A DNA stretch of 7,577 nt, from positions 1-7,577 of the forward strand of contig DAOVBF010000057.1 of NCBI GenBank assembly GCA_030673955.1. Reading direction: 5' to 3'. The notes under the pieces are model-generated. The model was not told the DNA's origin. It did no database searches and saw only the letters and a list, made by a program, of their open reading frames with translations. Positions 1 through 6,131 of the stretch are shown here, one piece after another (within the stretch, counting starts at the first letter, position 1; every line of letters starts with the position of its first letter). This DNA comes from Deltaproteobacteria bacterium. GTDB taxonomy: Bacteria; Myxococcota_A; UBA9160; SZUA-336. The position numbers and the translations under genes are program-made.

Positions 1-438
1 AAGGTGCTCTGGGGGGAGGTGCACGACGGAAACGCCTGGGCGATGGGAGGGGTGGCCGGGCATGCGGGCCTTTTCTCCACGGCCTCAGACGTGATGCGCT
101 TCGCCGAGGAAATGCTCTCGGCGGACCGAGGTCAGAGCTCCATCTTTCCGCAGGAGCTGGCGCAGGAGTTCTTCCGTCGCCAGGAAATGCCGGAGGGAAG
201 CGACTGGGCCCTCGGCTGGGATACGCCCACAGAAGGGCGGTCGACGTCTGGGCGTTATTTCTCCCGACGCTCCATCGGACACACCGGGTTCACCGGGGTG
301 AGCCTATGGATAGACCTGGAGCGGGGGACCATTGTCGTGATCCTCTCCAACCGCGTTCATCTCGTCGCGAAACGCAGCCGCTTCGAAGCCCGGCCGAGGG
401 TTCATGATCTGATCTGGGAGGCCTTCGTTGCCGCGTGA
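1..438 (+). CDS. Serine hydrolase, beta-lactamase class C / penicillin-binding fold, C-terminal part
   Basis: The 5' end is cut off by the window; 145 residues and the TGA stop remain. Near the left end is a GEVHD...MGGVAGHAGLFSTA stretch typical of the active-site-proximal region of class C beta-lactamase-like serine hydrolases (Pfam Beta-lactamase family). The HTG triad at 280-288, within HTGFTG, corresponds to the third motif (KTG/HTG) of this fold. It is followed by the usual closing beta strands (LWIDL, then IVVILSNRVH). The SxxK and YxN motifs would lie upstream and are not visible. The family includes DD-carboxypeptidases, esterases and true beta-lactamases, so the substrate is open. 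Its 3' end overlaps mpl by 11 bases, suggesting co-transcription and, by inference, a role in cell-wall turnover. Fold assignment is strong; exact function is not. Confidence 0.88.
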   Translation, partial: KVLWGEVHDGNAWAMGGVAGHAGLFSTASDVMRFAEEMLSADRGQSSIFPQELAQEFFRRQEMPEGSDWALGWDTPTEGRSTSGRYFSRRSIGHTGFTGVSLWIDLERGTIVVILSNRVHLVAKRSRFEARPRVHDLIWEAFVAA

Positions 439-1867
439 TCTGCCGCCGATAGAGGGCATTCGACACGTTCACCTGATCGCCGTCGCCGGTACGGGGATGG
501 GCTCGCTGGCCTGCATGTTGGCGGACCGCGGCTTCCACGTGACGGGGAGTGACCTGGATACCTATCCGCCGATGAGCGACCAGCTGTGCGACGCTGGAAT
601 CGCGGTCAAGAAGGGATTTGTGCCCGATCACGTGCTGCGGGAGAGCCCGGACCTGGTCGTGATTGGGAACGCCGTGCGTCGCGACAACCCCGAGGCTCGG
701 GTGGTGCTCGAAACCGGCATCCCCTATCTCTCGTTCCCGGACGCAGTGCACCACTTTTTTATGCGCGGAAAGCACAGCGTGGTGATCTCCGGCACCCATG
801 GCAAGACCACGTGCACCAGTCTCGTGGGCTGGATCCTCGTGCACGCTGGCGCCGACCCCAGCGTCCTCGTGGGGGGCGTCGCCCCGAATCTGGAGGGAAG
901 CTTTCGGCTGGGCGAAGGAGAGCACTTCGTGATCGAAGGGGATGAGTACGATACGGCGTTCTTCGATAAGACGCCCAAGTTCCTCCACTACGGCGCGAGC
1001 AGTCTGCTTCTGACCTCGTGCGAGTTCGACCACGCCGATATCTATGAATCCCTGGAGCAGATCCAGTCCGTCTTCCGCAAGCTGGTGCAGGGCGTTCCGG
1101 CGGACGGACGCATCGTAGCGGCCACCGACGTGACGACGGTGAGTGAGATCGTGGAGGATGTGGCCGCGTCCGTCGAGGGCTACGGCTTCAAGGAGCTGGC
1201 GCTGTGGCGCGTCAGCGACGTCGCGTTCGACCGGAACGGTACCCAATTCAGCGTCTGGCATGGCAACGAGCGGATGGCACGCATTCGTGTGCCGCTCTTC
1301 GGTCGCCATAACGTCGAGAACGTGCTAGGTTCGGTCGCGCTCTGTCACGGGCTCGGGGTCGAGGTCGACGCAGCAGCGGAAGCCCTGAAGGAGTTCCGCG
1401 GCGTGCGTCGGCGGCAGGAGATTCGCGGCGAAGCAGGTGGCTACGTGGTTATTGAGGATTTCGCCCACCATCCCACGGCAGTCCGCGAAACGGTGGCGGC
1501 GATGCGCGCGTGTCATCCGGAGCGGGTGCTGTGGGCTGTCTTCGAGCCGCGTACCCATACCAGTCGACGGCGTTTCTTCGAAGAGGACTACGTGGATGCA
1601 CTGGCGTGTGCAGATCGGGTGGTCATAGCGGGCGTGTTCCGCGCCGAGCAGATCCCCGAGGACGAGCGTATGCGCCCCGAGCAGGTGGTCGAGGGCCTGC
1701 GTGCGCGCGGTATCGAAGCCGAGATGATCCTGGACGTGGACGAGATCATCGAGCATCTGGTCCGCAACCGCTCGGGGAAGGACGTCGCATTGATCATGTC
1801 GAACGGAGGGTTCGGAGGCATTTGGGATCGCCTCCTCGCGCGCCTCCGCAAGCTCGAGGGGAAATGA
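428..1867 (+). CDS. mpl: UDP-N-acetylmuramate:L-alanyl-gamma-D-glutamyl-meso-diaminopimelate ligase (murein peptide ligase)
   Basis: A cytoplasmic Mur-ligase family enzyme that joins the recycled tripeptide L-Ala-D-Glu-meso-DAP to UDP-MurNAc with ATP, returning murein peptide to precursor synthesis. The 479 residues (E. coli Mpl is near 457) show, in order, an N-terminal nucleotide-sugar loop GTGMG (21-25) followed by TGSDLDTYPPMS, the ATP-binding GTHGKTT (122-128), EGDEYDTAFFDK from residue 170 with its Mg-site acidic residues, EFDHADIYESL, DFAHHPTAV from 344, and the Mpl-typical MSNGGFGG (457-464). The GNAVRRDNP segment and the C-terminal motif favour Mpl over MurC. The start is TTG at 428, chosen because GGGAGG lies six bases upstream and the HVHLI strand follows at the right distance. 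It overlaps the upstream hydrolase by 11 bases and leads directly into efp. No key residue appears missing. Confidence 0.95.
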   Translation: MPRDLPPIEGIRHVHLIAVAGTGMGSLACMLADRGFHVTGSDLDTYPPMSDQLCDAGIAVKKGFVPDHVLRESPDLVVIGNAVRRDNPEARVVLETGIPYLSFPDAVHHFFMRGKHSVVISGTHGKTTCTSLVGWILVHAGADPSVLVGGVAPNLEGSFRLGEGEHFVIEGDEYDTAFFDKTPKFLHYGASSLLLTSCEFDHADIYESLEQIQSVFRKLVQGVPADGRIVAATDVTTVSEIVEDVAASVEGYGFKELALWRVSDVAFDRNGTQFSVWHGNERMARIRVPLFGRHNVENVLGSVALCHGLGVEVDAAAEALKEFRGVRRRQEIRGEAGGYVVIEDFAHHPTAVRETVAAMRACHPERVLWAVFEPRTHTSRRRFFEEDYVDALACADRVVIAGVFRAEQIPEDERMRPEQVVEGLRARGIEAEMILDVDEIIEHLVRNRSGKDVALIMSNGGFGGIWDRLLARLRKLEGK

Positions 1868-2436
1868 TGGCTGACGATATCCAGGCCACCGCTCTGCGAA
1901 GAGGAACGGCCATTATATACGAAGGTGTGCCATACCGAGTTCTTGAGTTTGAGCATCGGACGCCCGGCAACAAGCGCGGCTTCGTTCAGACCAAAATCAG
2001 GAACCTGCTCGATGGCACCCAGCGCGAGGTGAAGTTCGCCACCAATGATTCAGTGGAGCGGGCCATCATCGAGGCCCGGGAGATGGATTACCTTTACCCG
2101 GAGAGCGACGGGGGTGTTTTCATGGACGTGCAGTCCTACGAACAGCTCACCGTGAGGGGTGATATGTTCGAGGACGCCGCGCCGTGGCTGAGCGAGGGTA
2201 TTCGCGTCCTGGTCGAGCTTCTGGATGGTCGGCCGATCGGACTGCAGCTTCCCAAGGCGGTCGAGATCGGCATCAAAGAGACCGAGCCCGTGATCAAGGG
2301 TCAGACGGCCGCGAAGTCCAACAAGCCCGCGGTATTGGAGAACGGCGTGACCATCCAGGTGCCCACCTTCCTGGGGTCTGGTGATCGGATCCGTGTGGAC
2401 CCCGGTGAGCTGCGCTACATCGAGCGCGCCAAGTAG
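1867..2436 (+). CDS. efp: Translation elongation factor P
   Basis: EF-P binds between the ribosomal P and E sites and speeds peptide bond formation at polyproline stretches. The 189 residues match the usual length and three-domain plan: an N-terminal KOW-like domain (about 1-62) and two OB-fold domains. Recognisable segments are LLDGTQREVKF, MDYLYPESDG with VFMDVQSYEQL, IGLQLP, and the closing signature KPAVLENGVTIQVP followed by GDRIRVD. The tip loop reads RTPGNKRGF (31-39). Aligned without gaps to the E. coli PGKGQAF loop, Asn35 takes the place of modified Lys34, and Lys36 follows it. Two ATGs (1864, 1867) overlap the mpl TGA; 1867 is preferred because GAGGGG at 1856-1861 is five bases away rather than two. 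Translational coupling to mpl is likely. No EF-P modification enzyme is in the window. Confidence 0.96.
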   Translation: MADDIQATALRRGTAIIYEGVPYRVLEFEHRTPGNKRGFVQTKIRNLLDGTQREVKFATNDSVERAIIEAREMDYLYPESDGGVFMDVQSYEQLTVRGDMFEDAAPWLSEGIRVLVELLDGRPIGLQLPKAVEIGIKETEPVIKGQTAAKSNKPAVLENGVTIQVPTFLGSGDRIRVDPGELRYIERAK

Positions 2437-2449
2437 CTTGTTGGCGGGA

Positions 2450-2463
2450 TCAGCCGAGGCTGA
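2450..2463. terminator. Short inverted repeat between convergent efp and oxidoreductase genes
   Basis: TCAGCC-GA-GGCTGA is a perfect 6-bp inverted repeat 13 bases past the efp stop, in the 76-base gap between two convergent genes. With a realistic four-base loop it forms a five-pair stem. No T-run follows on either strand, so it is at best a weak or Rho-assisted bidirectional terminator. The placement supports the call more than the sequence does. Confidence 0.25.
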
Positions 2464-2512
2464 GCGGACGGCAACTCACGATCCGCACCAGCGCGACGGG
2501 AGTTCTTCGCCT

Positions 2513-3634
2513 CTATCCGCCCGCTGAGACGAGGAGCTCCGACAGTGCGACTTCTCGGCCCTCCTCGGCGCTTCGCGCTGCGGCCAGCGCGAAGGCGAGG
2601 GTCCTCCGGGCTTCGTCCACGCCCTGTGGAGGTGCTCGTCCTTCGAGGAGTGCGCCGACGAAATCGAGCCCACCGCGCCTGAACGACTCCGCCCAGTCAG
2701 TGGGAAGGTCGTGGTACGCGCGCGTCTCGCCGTCACGGTAGAGGACCAGGGAGGGCTCATCGAGAAGCTTCCCGGTGCAGCAGTTCACCCAGATGATTCC
2801 CCGTGTGCCGTGGATCTCCAGCCTGTCATCGCTGACGTAATACTCGGTGCGAATCCGCATCTGGAATGAAGGGACCACCTCCCACGAGCCGTACCGGATC
2901 GGGTCCCCCGCGTAGCGCCATGAGATGAGCGCCGGGACGTCAATCCACGCGTTGTCAGCCAGTCGCGTCCAATGAATGAAGGCGTGCACACGATCGACCT
3001 CAGCCGGGATGAAGAAACGACCCATATGGAAGCAGTGATAGCCATGATCGAATGTGGCCGGTCCGCCGCCACAACGCTTTGGATCCATGCGCCATGTTTG
3101 CGTCTCGGGCTCGATTTGCCACCCATCGGTCAGTCGTCCCAGGGCGGTTTTGACCCGCACGGAAATCGGTGTGCCAATTGCGCCCTCCTCCACGAGCTCC
3201 TTCGCCTTTTGATGCGGCGGGTAATACATGAAGTTCTCGAAGACCCGGAGGATCCGGCCGCTGCGCTCGGCGACTCCGATGAGGCGATCGAGCTCTTCGA
3301 GCGTTCGCGTCGGCGGCTTCTGTAGGGACACGTGCTTGCCCGCTTCGAGGGCCGCCGCCGCATGCACCTCGTGCAAGTGGTGAGGCGTTAGGATCTCCAC
3401 AGCATCCACATCGGGATCGGCAAGGAGCTGCTCTACGTCGGTGTAGACCTTGGGAACGCCCCACTCCTCAGCACGTCGCTGTGCCCTCGCCGCGTCGAGG
3501 TCGCAGACAGCCACGATCTCTGCGCGCGGGTGTTCGAGGTACCCGAGGCACTGCAGGTCCGCGATCCGGCCGCACCCGATAAACCCGACCCGGATCCGCT
3601 CAGTCGCCCCCTTTGCTTTCGCCCTAGCCTTCAT
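2513..3634 (-). CDS. Gfo/Idh/MocA family NAD(P)-dependent oxidoreductase
   Basis: A 373-residue putative sugar- or inositol-type dehydrogenase. The N-terminal Rossmann domain carries VGFIGCGRIAD (16-26), matching the GxxGxG dinucleotide-binding loop, then VAVCDLD with an acidic residue at the end of strand two (D45), which often favours NAD. ILTPHHLHEVHAAAALEAGKHV (81-102) is the standard substrate-side segment. The family's EKP motif reads QKP here (105-107), keeping the catalytic Lys106. The C-terminal domain has FDHGYH (195-200), matching the DxGxH motif with the likely catalytic His200. The start is ATG at 3634; the upstream ribosome site is weak (AAGAAG touching the start). Upstream lie the broken HXXEE gene and a small exported protein on the same strand, and neither points to a substrate. 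Cytoplasmic. Family is certain; substrate unknown, and some members are not dehydrogenases. Confidence 0.9.
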   Translation of the reverse strand: MKARAKAKGATERIRVGFIGCGRIADLQCLGYLEHPRAEIVAVCDLDAARAQRRAEEWGVPKVYTDVEQLLADPDVDAVEILTPHHLHEVHAAAALEAGKHVSLQKPPTRTLEELDRLIGVAERSGRILRVFENFMYYPPHQKAKELVEEGAIGTPISVRVKTALGRLTDGWQIEPETQTWRMDPKRCGGGPATFDHGYHCFHMGRFFIPAEVDRVHAFIHWTRLADNAWIDVPALISWRYAGDPIRYGSWEVVPSFQMRIRTEYYVSDDRLEIHGTRGIIWVNCCTGKLLDEPSLVLYRDGETRAYHDLPTDWAESFRRGGLDFVGALLEGRAPPQGVDEARRTLAFALAAARSAEEGREVALSELLVSAGG

Positions 3635-3726
3635 CTTCTTGGCAGCCTACGTCATTCGCTGGTGCTCTCGCAATCCGTACGGCCCTCTCCGTGCGGCGCT
3701 GACCGGTCCTCATCAGGTTGCGCGAT

Positions 3727-3913
3727 TCAGCCTGAGGTGCCGCGAAGCCGTAAGAACAGATACGTGGCGAGCGCAAACAGGACCAGGGAGAAGCCCATCG
3801 AGCAACTGAGCAGGGCGGAATACCTGGTAGAACTCGAACGCGTATTCCTCGACCGAGTGGATGGCCTGGGTAAGAACAAGGGCCAGAAACGCAGCCTTGC
3901 TCCTTCTGTCCAT
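3727..3913 (-). pseudogene. Frameshifted remnant of an HXXEE-type small membrane protein
   Basis: From ATG 3913 (AAGG seven bases upstream) the frame encodes MDRRSKAAFLALVLTQAIHS followed by VEEYAFEFYQVFRPAQLL. The HSVEE motif at the end of a hydrophobic helix is characteristic of HXXEE-domain membrane proteins of unknown function. After about residue 38 this frame becomes low-hydrophobicity sequence lacking family character, and stops at 3713. The neighbouring frame over the same bases gives GFSLVLFALATYLFLRLRG and a TGA at 3727, a convincing transmembrane helix with a basic end. The two halves therefore appear to be one gene joined by a frameshift, possibly with an internal deletion, since full-length family members as I recall them have about four membrane helices and well over 100 residues. 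A sequencing indel could explain the frame change but not the short length. The ancestral role is unknown. Confidence 0.6.
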
Positions 3914-3951
3914 GGAGGTGCCTTACGATGAGAGGAACCCAGATGTGACTT

Positions 3952-3987
3952 GACGCGCCGAGGACGCTTCCGATCTTCCGGCGCGTC
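3952..3987. repeat. 9-bp GC-rich inverted repeat at the stop codon of the small exported-protein gene
   Basis: GACGCGCCG (3952-3960) and CGGCGCGTC (3979-3987) are perfect reverse complements separated by 18 bases. On the - strand the hairpin begins within the TAG stop (3989-3987) of the small exported-protein gene and is followed by AAGTCACATC, with no T-run. It could be a U-poor terminator, a 3' end-stabilising hairpin, or a site controlling read-through to the genes further left. It is seen in sequence; its function is inferred. Confidence 0.45.
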
Positions 3988-4283
3988 TACCTCACGGTCT
4001 CTCCCACTTGGCATCCGAGACAGCGAGTGAACGTCGCCGCTGCGGGTCGCTTCACGAGGACCTCGACCACGGAGGGGTCGTGACTGAAGTACGTGAACGG
4101 CAACGTCACACCGTACACGACCGCTCCGATGACGGTGACGCCCAACATGAACGGCCGGGTGAGCAGCGCATCGCCGGCGTAAATGACGTAGTTTTCCCCA
4201 GGCTGTGGGTCGAGCCGCATGGCGTTTGCCGGACCCGCGAAGCAGATCGCCAGGATCGCTACCAATAGAAGCTTACTTATCAT
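3987..4283 (-). CDS. Small exported or membrane protein of unknown function
   Basis: A 98-residue hypothetical protein. The start at ATG 4283 is set by a strong GGAGGAGG five bases upstream; a longer reading from 4376 has no comparable site. Residues 1-21 form a signal peptide: basic K4, hydrophobic core LLLVAILAICFAG, and an A-N-A cleavage site at 19-21. Cys14 is not in a good lipobox. The mature part has YAGDALLTRPF (35-45), then a hydrophobic segment MLGVTVIGAVVYGVTLPF (46-63) able to span the inner membrane, then a short tail with RPAAATFTR and a CLGC pair (88-91). The AGDALLTRP...TLPF pattern resembles a group of short exported proteins of unknown function that I recall from Gram-negative genomes. 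The CxxC could bind metal or form a disulfide in the periplasm, but this is inference. An inverted repeat starts at its stop codon. Confidence 0.78.
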   Translation of the reverse strand: MISKLLLVAILAICFAGPANAMRLDPQPGENYVIYAGDALLTRPFMLGVTVIGAVVYGVTLPFTYFSHDPSVVEVLVKRPAAATFTRCLGCQVGETVR

Positions 4284-4402
4284 CCTATCCTCCTCCGATC
4301 TCGGCGTACCAACCACGCCCGCCTCCGGTGAGCGTTGGATCCGCTCAAAGCCGGCTTGATGATGCCCATCATACACGATCCGTGGACAGGACGTCGTCCG
4401 CG
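4284..4402. other. Divergent intergenic region, with possible operator-like palindrome
   Basis: This lies between the divergently read small exported-protein gene and the phosphodiesterase, and probably extends to about 4575 depending on the latter's start. It should hold promoters for both. ATGATG-CC-CATCAT at 4359-4372 is a near-perfect palindrome that could be a regulator site. On the - strand it overlaps a TATGAT that resembles a -10 box, but I see no matching -35. No tRNA or other RNA gene is recognisable. Confidence 0.3.
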
Positions 4403-5830
4403 ATGCGGGGGTTTGGTACTTTGTGCAACGAGTTGCGCATCGAGCGCGATCGGAGCCGCACCGCCGTGGACAGCGTGGTACGCAAGGACCTGGAGAACCA
4501 GCTGAGTTTCCGCATCGCCCGTCGGTTCCGGTCCGGCGATCAAGAGCACCTCGGGAGGCCGAGTGGCGCCCGTGGATGGCACAGGCTAAGGGGGGGCCGC
4601 TTCTGGCTCCGCCAGCTCCGACGGGGCCTGGCGTTGCTCACACTGCTGCTCCCGCTCCCGGCTCTGGCTGCGGGCCCCGTCGTGATCGTGCTCTCCTGGG
4701 ACGGCACGCGGCATGATTACCCGGAGCGCATATCGCTACCCGCGCTGGAGCGCATGGCGCGCGAGGGAATACGCGCGGCACGGCTGGTGCCGGTCTTCCC
4801 GGTCAATACCTTTACGAACCACGTCACACTGGCTACGGGTGCCCACGCGGATCGTCACGGCATCGTGGGCAACCGCTTCCATGACCGCGAGCGGGGCCGC
4901 TTCGACTACTCGGACGATGCGAGCTGGCTGGAGGCCGAGCCGCTCTGGGTGGCCGCGGAACGACAGGGCGTGCGCGCCGCCGTCTTCTTCTGGGTGGGCT
5001 CGGAGACCGACTGGAACGGCATCGGTGCCAGCTATCGCAGAACGCCCTTCGACAGCGCGATCCCCGAGTCGCAGAAGGTCGATCAGATTCTGGCTTGGCT
5101 GGACCTGCCCGACGGGGCCCGGCCGGGCCTCATCCTCTCGTGGTGGCACGGCTGCGACAGCGTGGGCCATCGACGCGGTCCCGATCACCCCGCCGTGGCA
5201 AAGCAGCTCGCACGCCAGGATCGCGAGCTCGCTCGGCTCCTGGCCGGCCTGGACGCACGGGACGCCTGGGCCACGACCACGCTCTTCGTCTTGAGCGACC
5301 ACGGTATGGCGGCCGCGACCCGCTGGATCGAAGTCGCCGAGATCCTGAAGAGCAAGGGGATCGGTGCGAGGATCTTCCGGGGGGGCGGCACGGCCTACCT
5401 GCATCTGGACGACCGCCATCGACGGGAGCGGGCGCTGAGCCTGCTCTCCCGCGCGGAGAACATTCAGGCCTATGCCAGCGAGCAGCTGCCCGCAAAGCTG
5501 CGCGGCTACCATCCGAAGCGCAGCGGCGACATCATCGTCTTGACACGGCCGCCATACAGCTTCAGTCGCCCGTCGTTGATCGAGAGAGCCCTCGGCCGCT
5601 TCGGCCGGATACGCGGCGCACACGGCTATGCACCAGATCACCCCGCTATGGGTGCGATCTTCTTTGCGCTGGGAAGGGGCATCCCGCGGGGCGCAAGGCT
5701 TGCCGAGGTGCGCTCGATCGACGTGGCGCCGAGTGTGGCGCGGCTCTTGGGGATCGACCCACCGCGACACTCGGAGGGTCGGCCGATCTCGGCGCTGGGT
5801 GAGATGCTCAGTGGGGGGGTGGAACCATGA
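4403..5830 (+). CDS. Exported type I phosphodiesterase / nucleotide pyrophosphatase (alkaline phosphatase superfamily)
   Basis: A metal-dependent phosphodiesterase or pyrophosphatase, exported to the periplasm or beyond. All expected bimetal-site residues are visible by codon position: Asp in SWDG (4700), nucleophile Thr in NTFTNH (4808), Asp and His in CDSVGH (5156, 5168), Asp-His in SDHGM (5297, 5300) and His in AHGY (5621). The TGAHADRHGI segment is typical of NPP enzymes, and the C-terminus (SIDVAPSVARLLGI, EGRPI) is the usual family ending. A signal core LALLTLLLPLPALAA precedes the catalytic domain. The start is unsettled: in-frame candidates are ATG 4403 (used here), GTG 4466 and GTG 4475, all giving an unusually long basic leader. 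ATG 4576 would give an ideal leader but is out of frame by one G in a seven-G run (4590-4596). The 3' end overlaps the convergent cupin gene by 23 bases. Physiological substrate unknown. Confidence 0.85.
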   Translation: MRGFGTLCNELRIERDRSRTAVDSVVRKDLENQLSFRIARRFRSGDQEHLGRPSGARGWHRLRGGRFWLRQLRRGLALLTLLLPLPALAAGPVVIVLSWDGTRHDYPERISLPALERMAREGIRAARLVPVFPVNTFTNHVTLATGAHADRHGIVGNRFHDRERGRFDYSDDASWLEAEPLWVAAERQGVRAAVFFWVGSETDWNGIGASYRRTPFDSAIPESQKVDQILAWLDLPDGARPGLILSWWHGCDSVGHRRGPDHPAVAKQLARQDRELARLLAGLDARDAWATTTLFVLSDHGMAAATRWIEVAEILKSKGIGARIFRGGGTAYLHLDDRHRRERALSLLSRAENIQAYASEQLPAKLRGYHPKRSGDIIVLTRPPYSFSRPSLIERALGRFGRIRGAHGYAPDHPAMGAIFFALGRGIPRGARLAEVRSIDVAPSVARLLGIDPPRHSEGRPISALGEMLSGGVEP

Positions 5831-6131
5831 GGGCGAGCACGACGAGGCGGTGGCCGGAGTCGTTCGCGATCCCGTGAACCTCGCCCGAGGCCGCCATCAC
5901 GGCCTCGCCCGCCGCGAGGTGCCGATCCTCGTTGGCCACCTGGAAGCGGCCGCTGCCCTCGACGACAAGATAGACCTTGTCGGAGTCGGCGTGGGCGTGC
6001 GGCCTCTGCGTCTGCCCCGGCTCGAGGCAGTAGAGGTCGAGGAAGAAGCGCTCCGAAGAGAAGAGTCCGACTTTTTGCATCTTCTCGGGCGAGAAGCGCC
6101 GCGCCTCCTCGTCCCAGCGGACGACCTTCAT
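5808..6131 (-). CDS. Small single-domain cupin
   Basis: A 107-residue cytoplasmic protein with one cupin beta-barrel. Cupin motif 1 is present as G39-x5-H45-x-H47-x4-K52-x6-G59; the usual metal-binding Glu is Lys52, in the DKVYLVVEG variant. Motif 2 is G75-x5-A81-x-G83-x2-H86-x3-N90. Three histidines are retained, so a metal could still bind with altered geometry. ATG 6131 is preferred because it overlaps the mrp stop as ATGA; a GTG six codons upstream (6149) is possible. Co-translation with Mrp suggests linkage to Fe-S metabolism or redox sensing, though small cupins are functionally diverse and no activity can be named. The last residues (VPPPH) are encoded opposite a seven-G run inside the phosphodiesterase 3' end. 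Confidence 0.82.
   Translation of the reverse strand: MKVVRWDEEARRFSPEKMQKVGLFSSERFFLDLYCLEPGQTQRPHAHADSDKVYLVVEGSGRFQVANEDRHLAAGEAVMAASGEVHGIANDSGHRLVVLALMVPPPH

Noticed and set aside
290..1309. 339-codon open frame on the - strand
   Set aside because: It lies antisense to mpl, whose motifs are unmistakable. It has no recognisable domain; such long antisense frames are common in GC-rich genes.
1510..1863. N-terminal extension of EF-P fused in frame within mpl
   Set aside because: The frame is open upstream by chance inside mpl; normal EF-P length and the ribosome site place the start at 1867.
4280..4582. 100-codon open frame on the - strand in the divergent intergenic region
   Set aside because: It overlaps the strong ribosome site and start of the small exported-protein gene, has no good start of its own and no domain I recognise.
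4736..5770. 344-codon open frame on the - strand
   Set aside because: Antisense shadow of the phosphodiesterase, which carries the complete metal-ligand set. The antisense product shows no family features.
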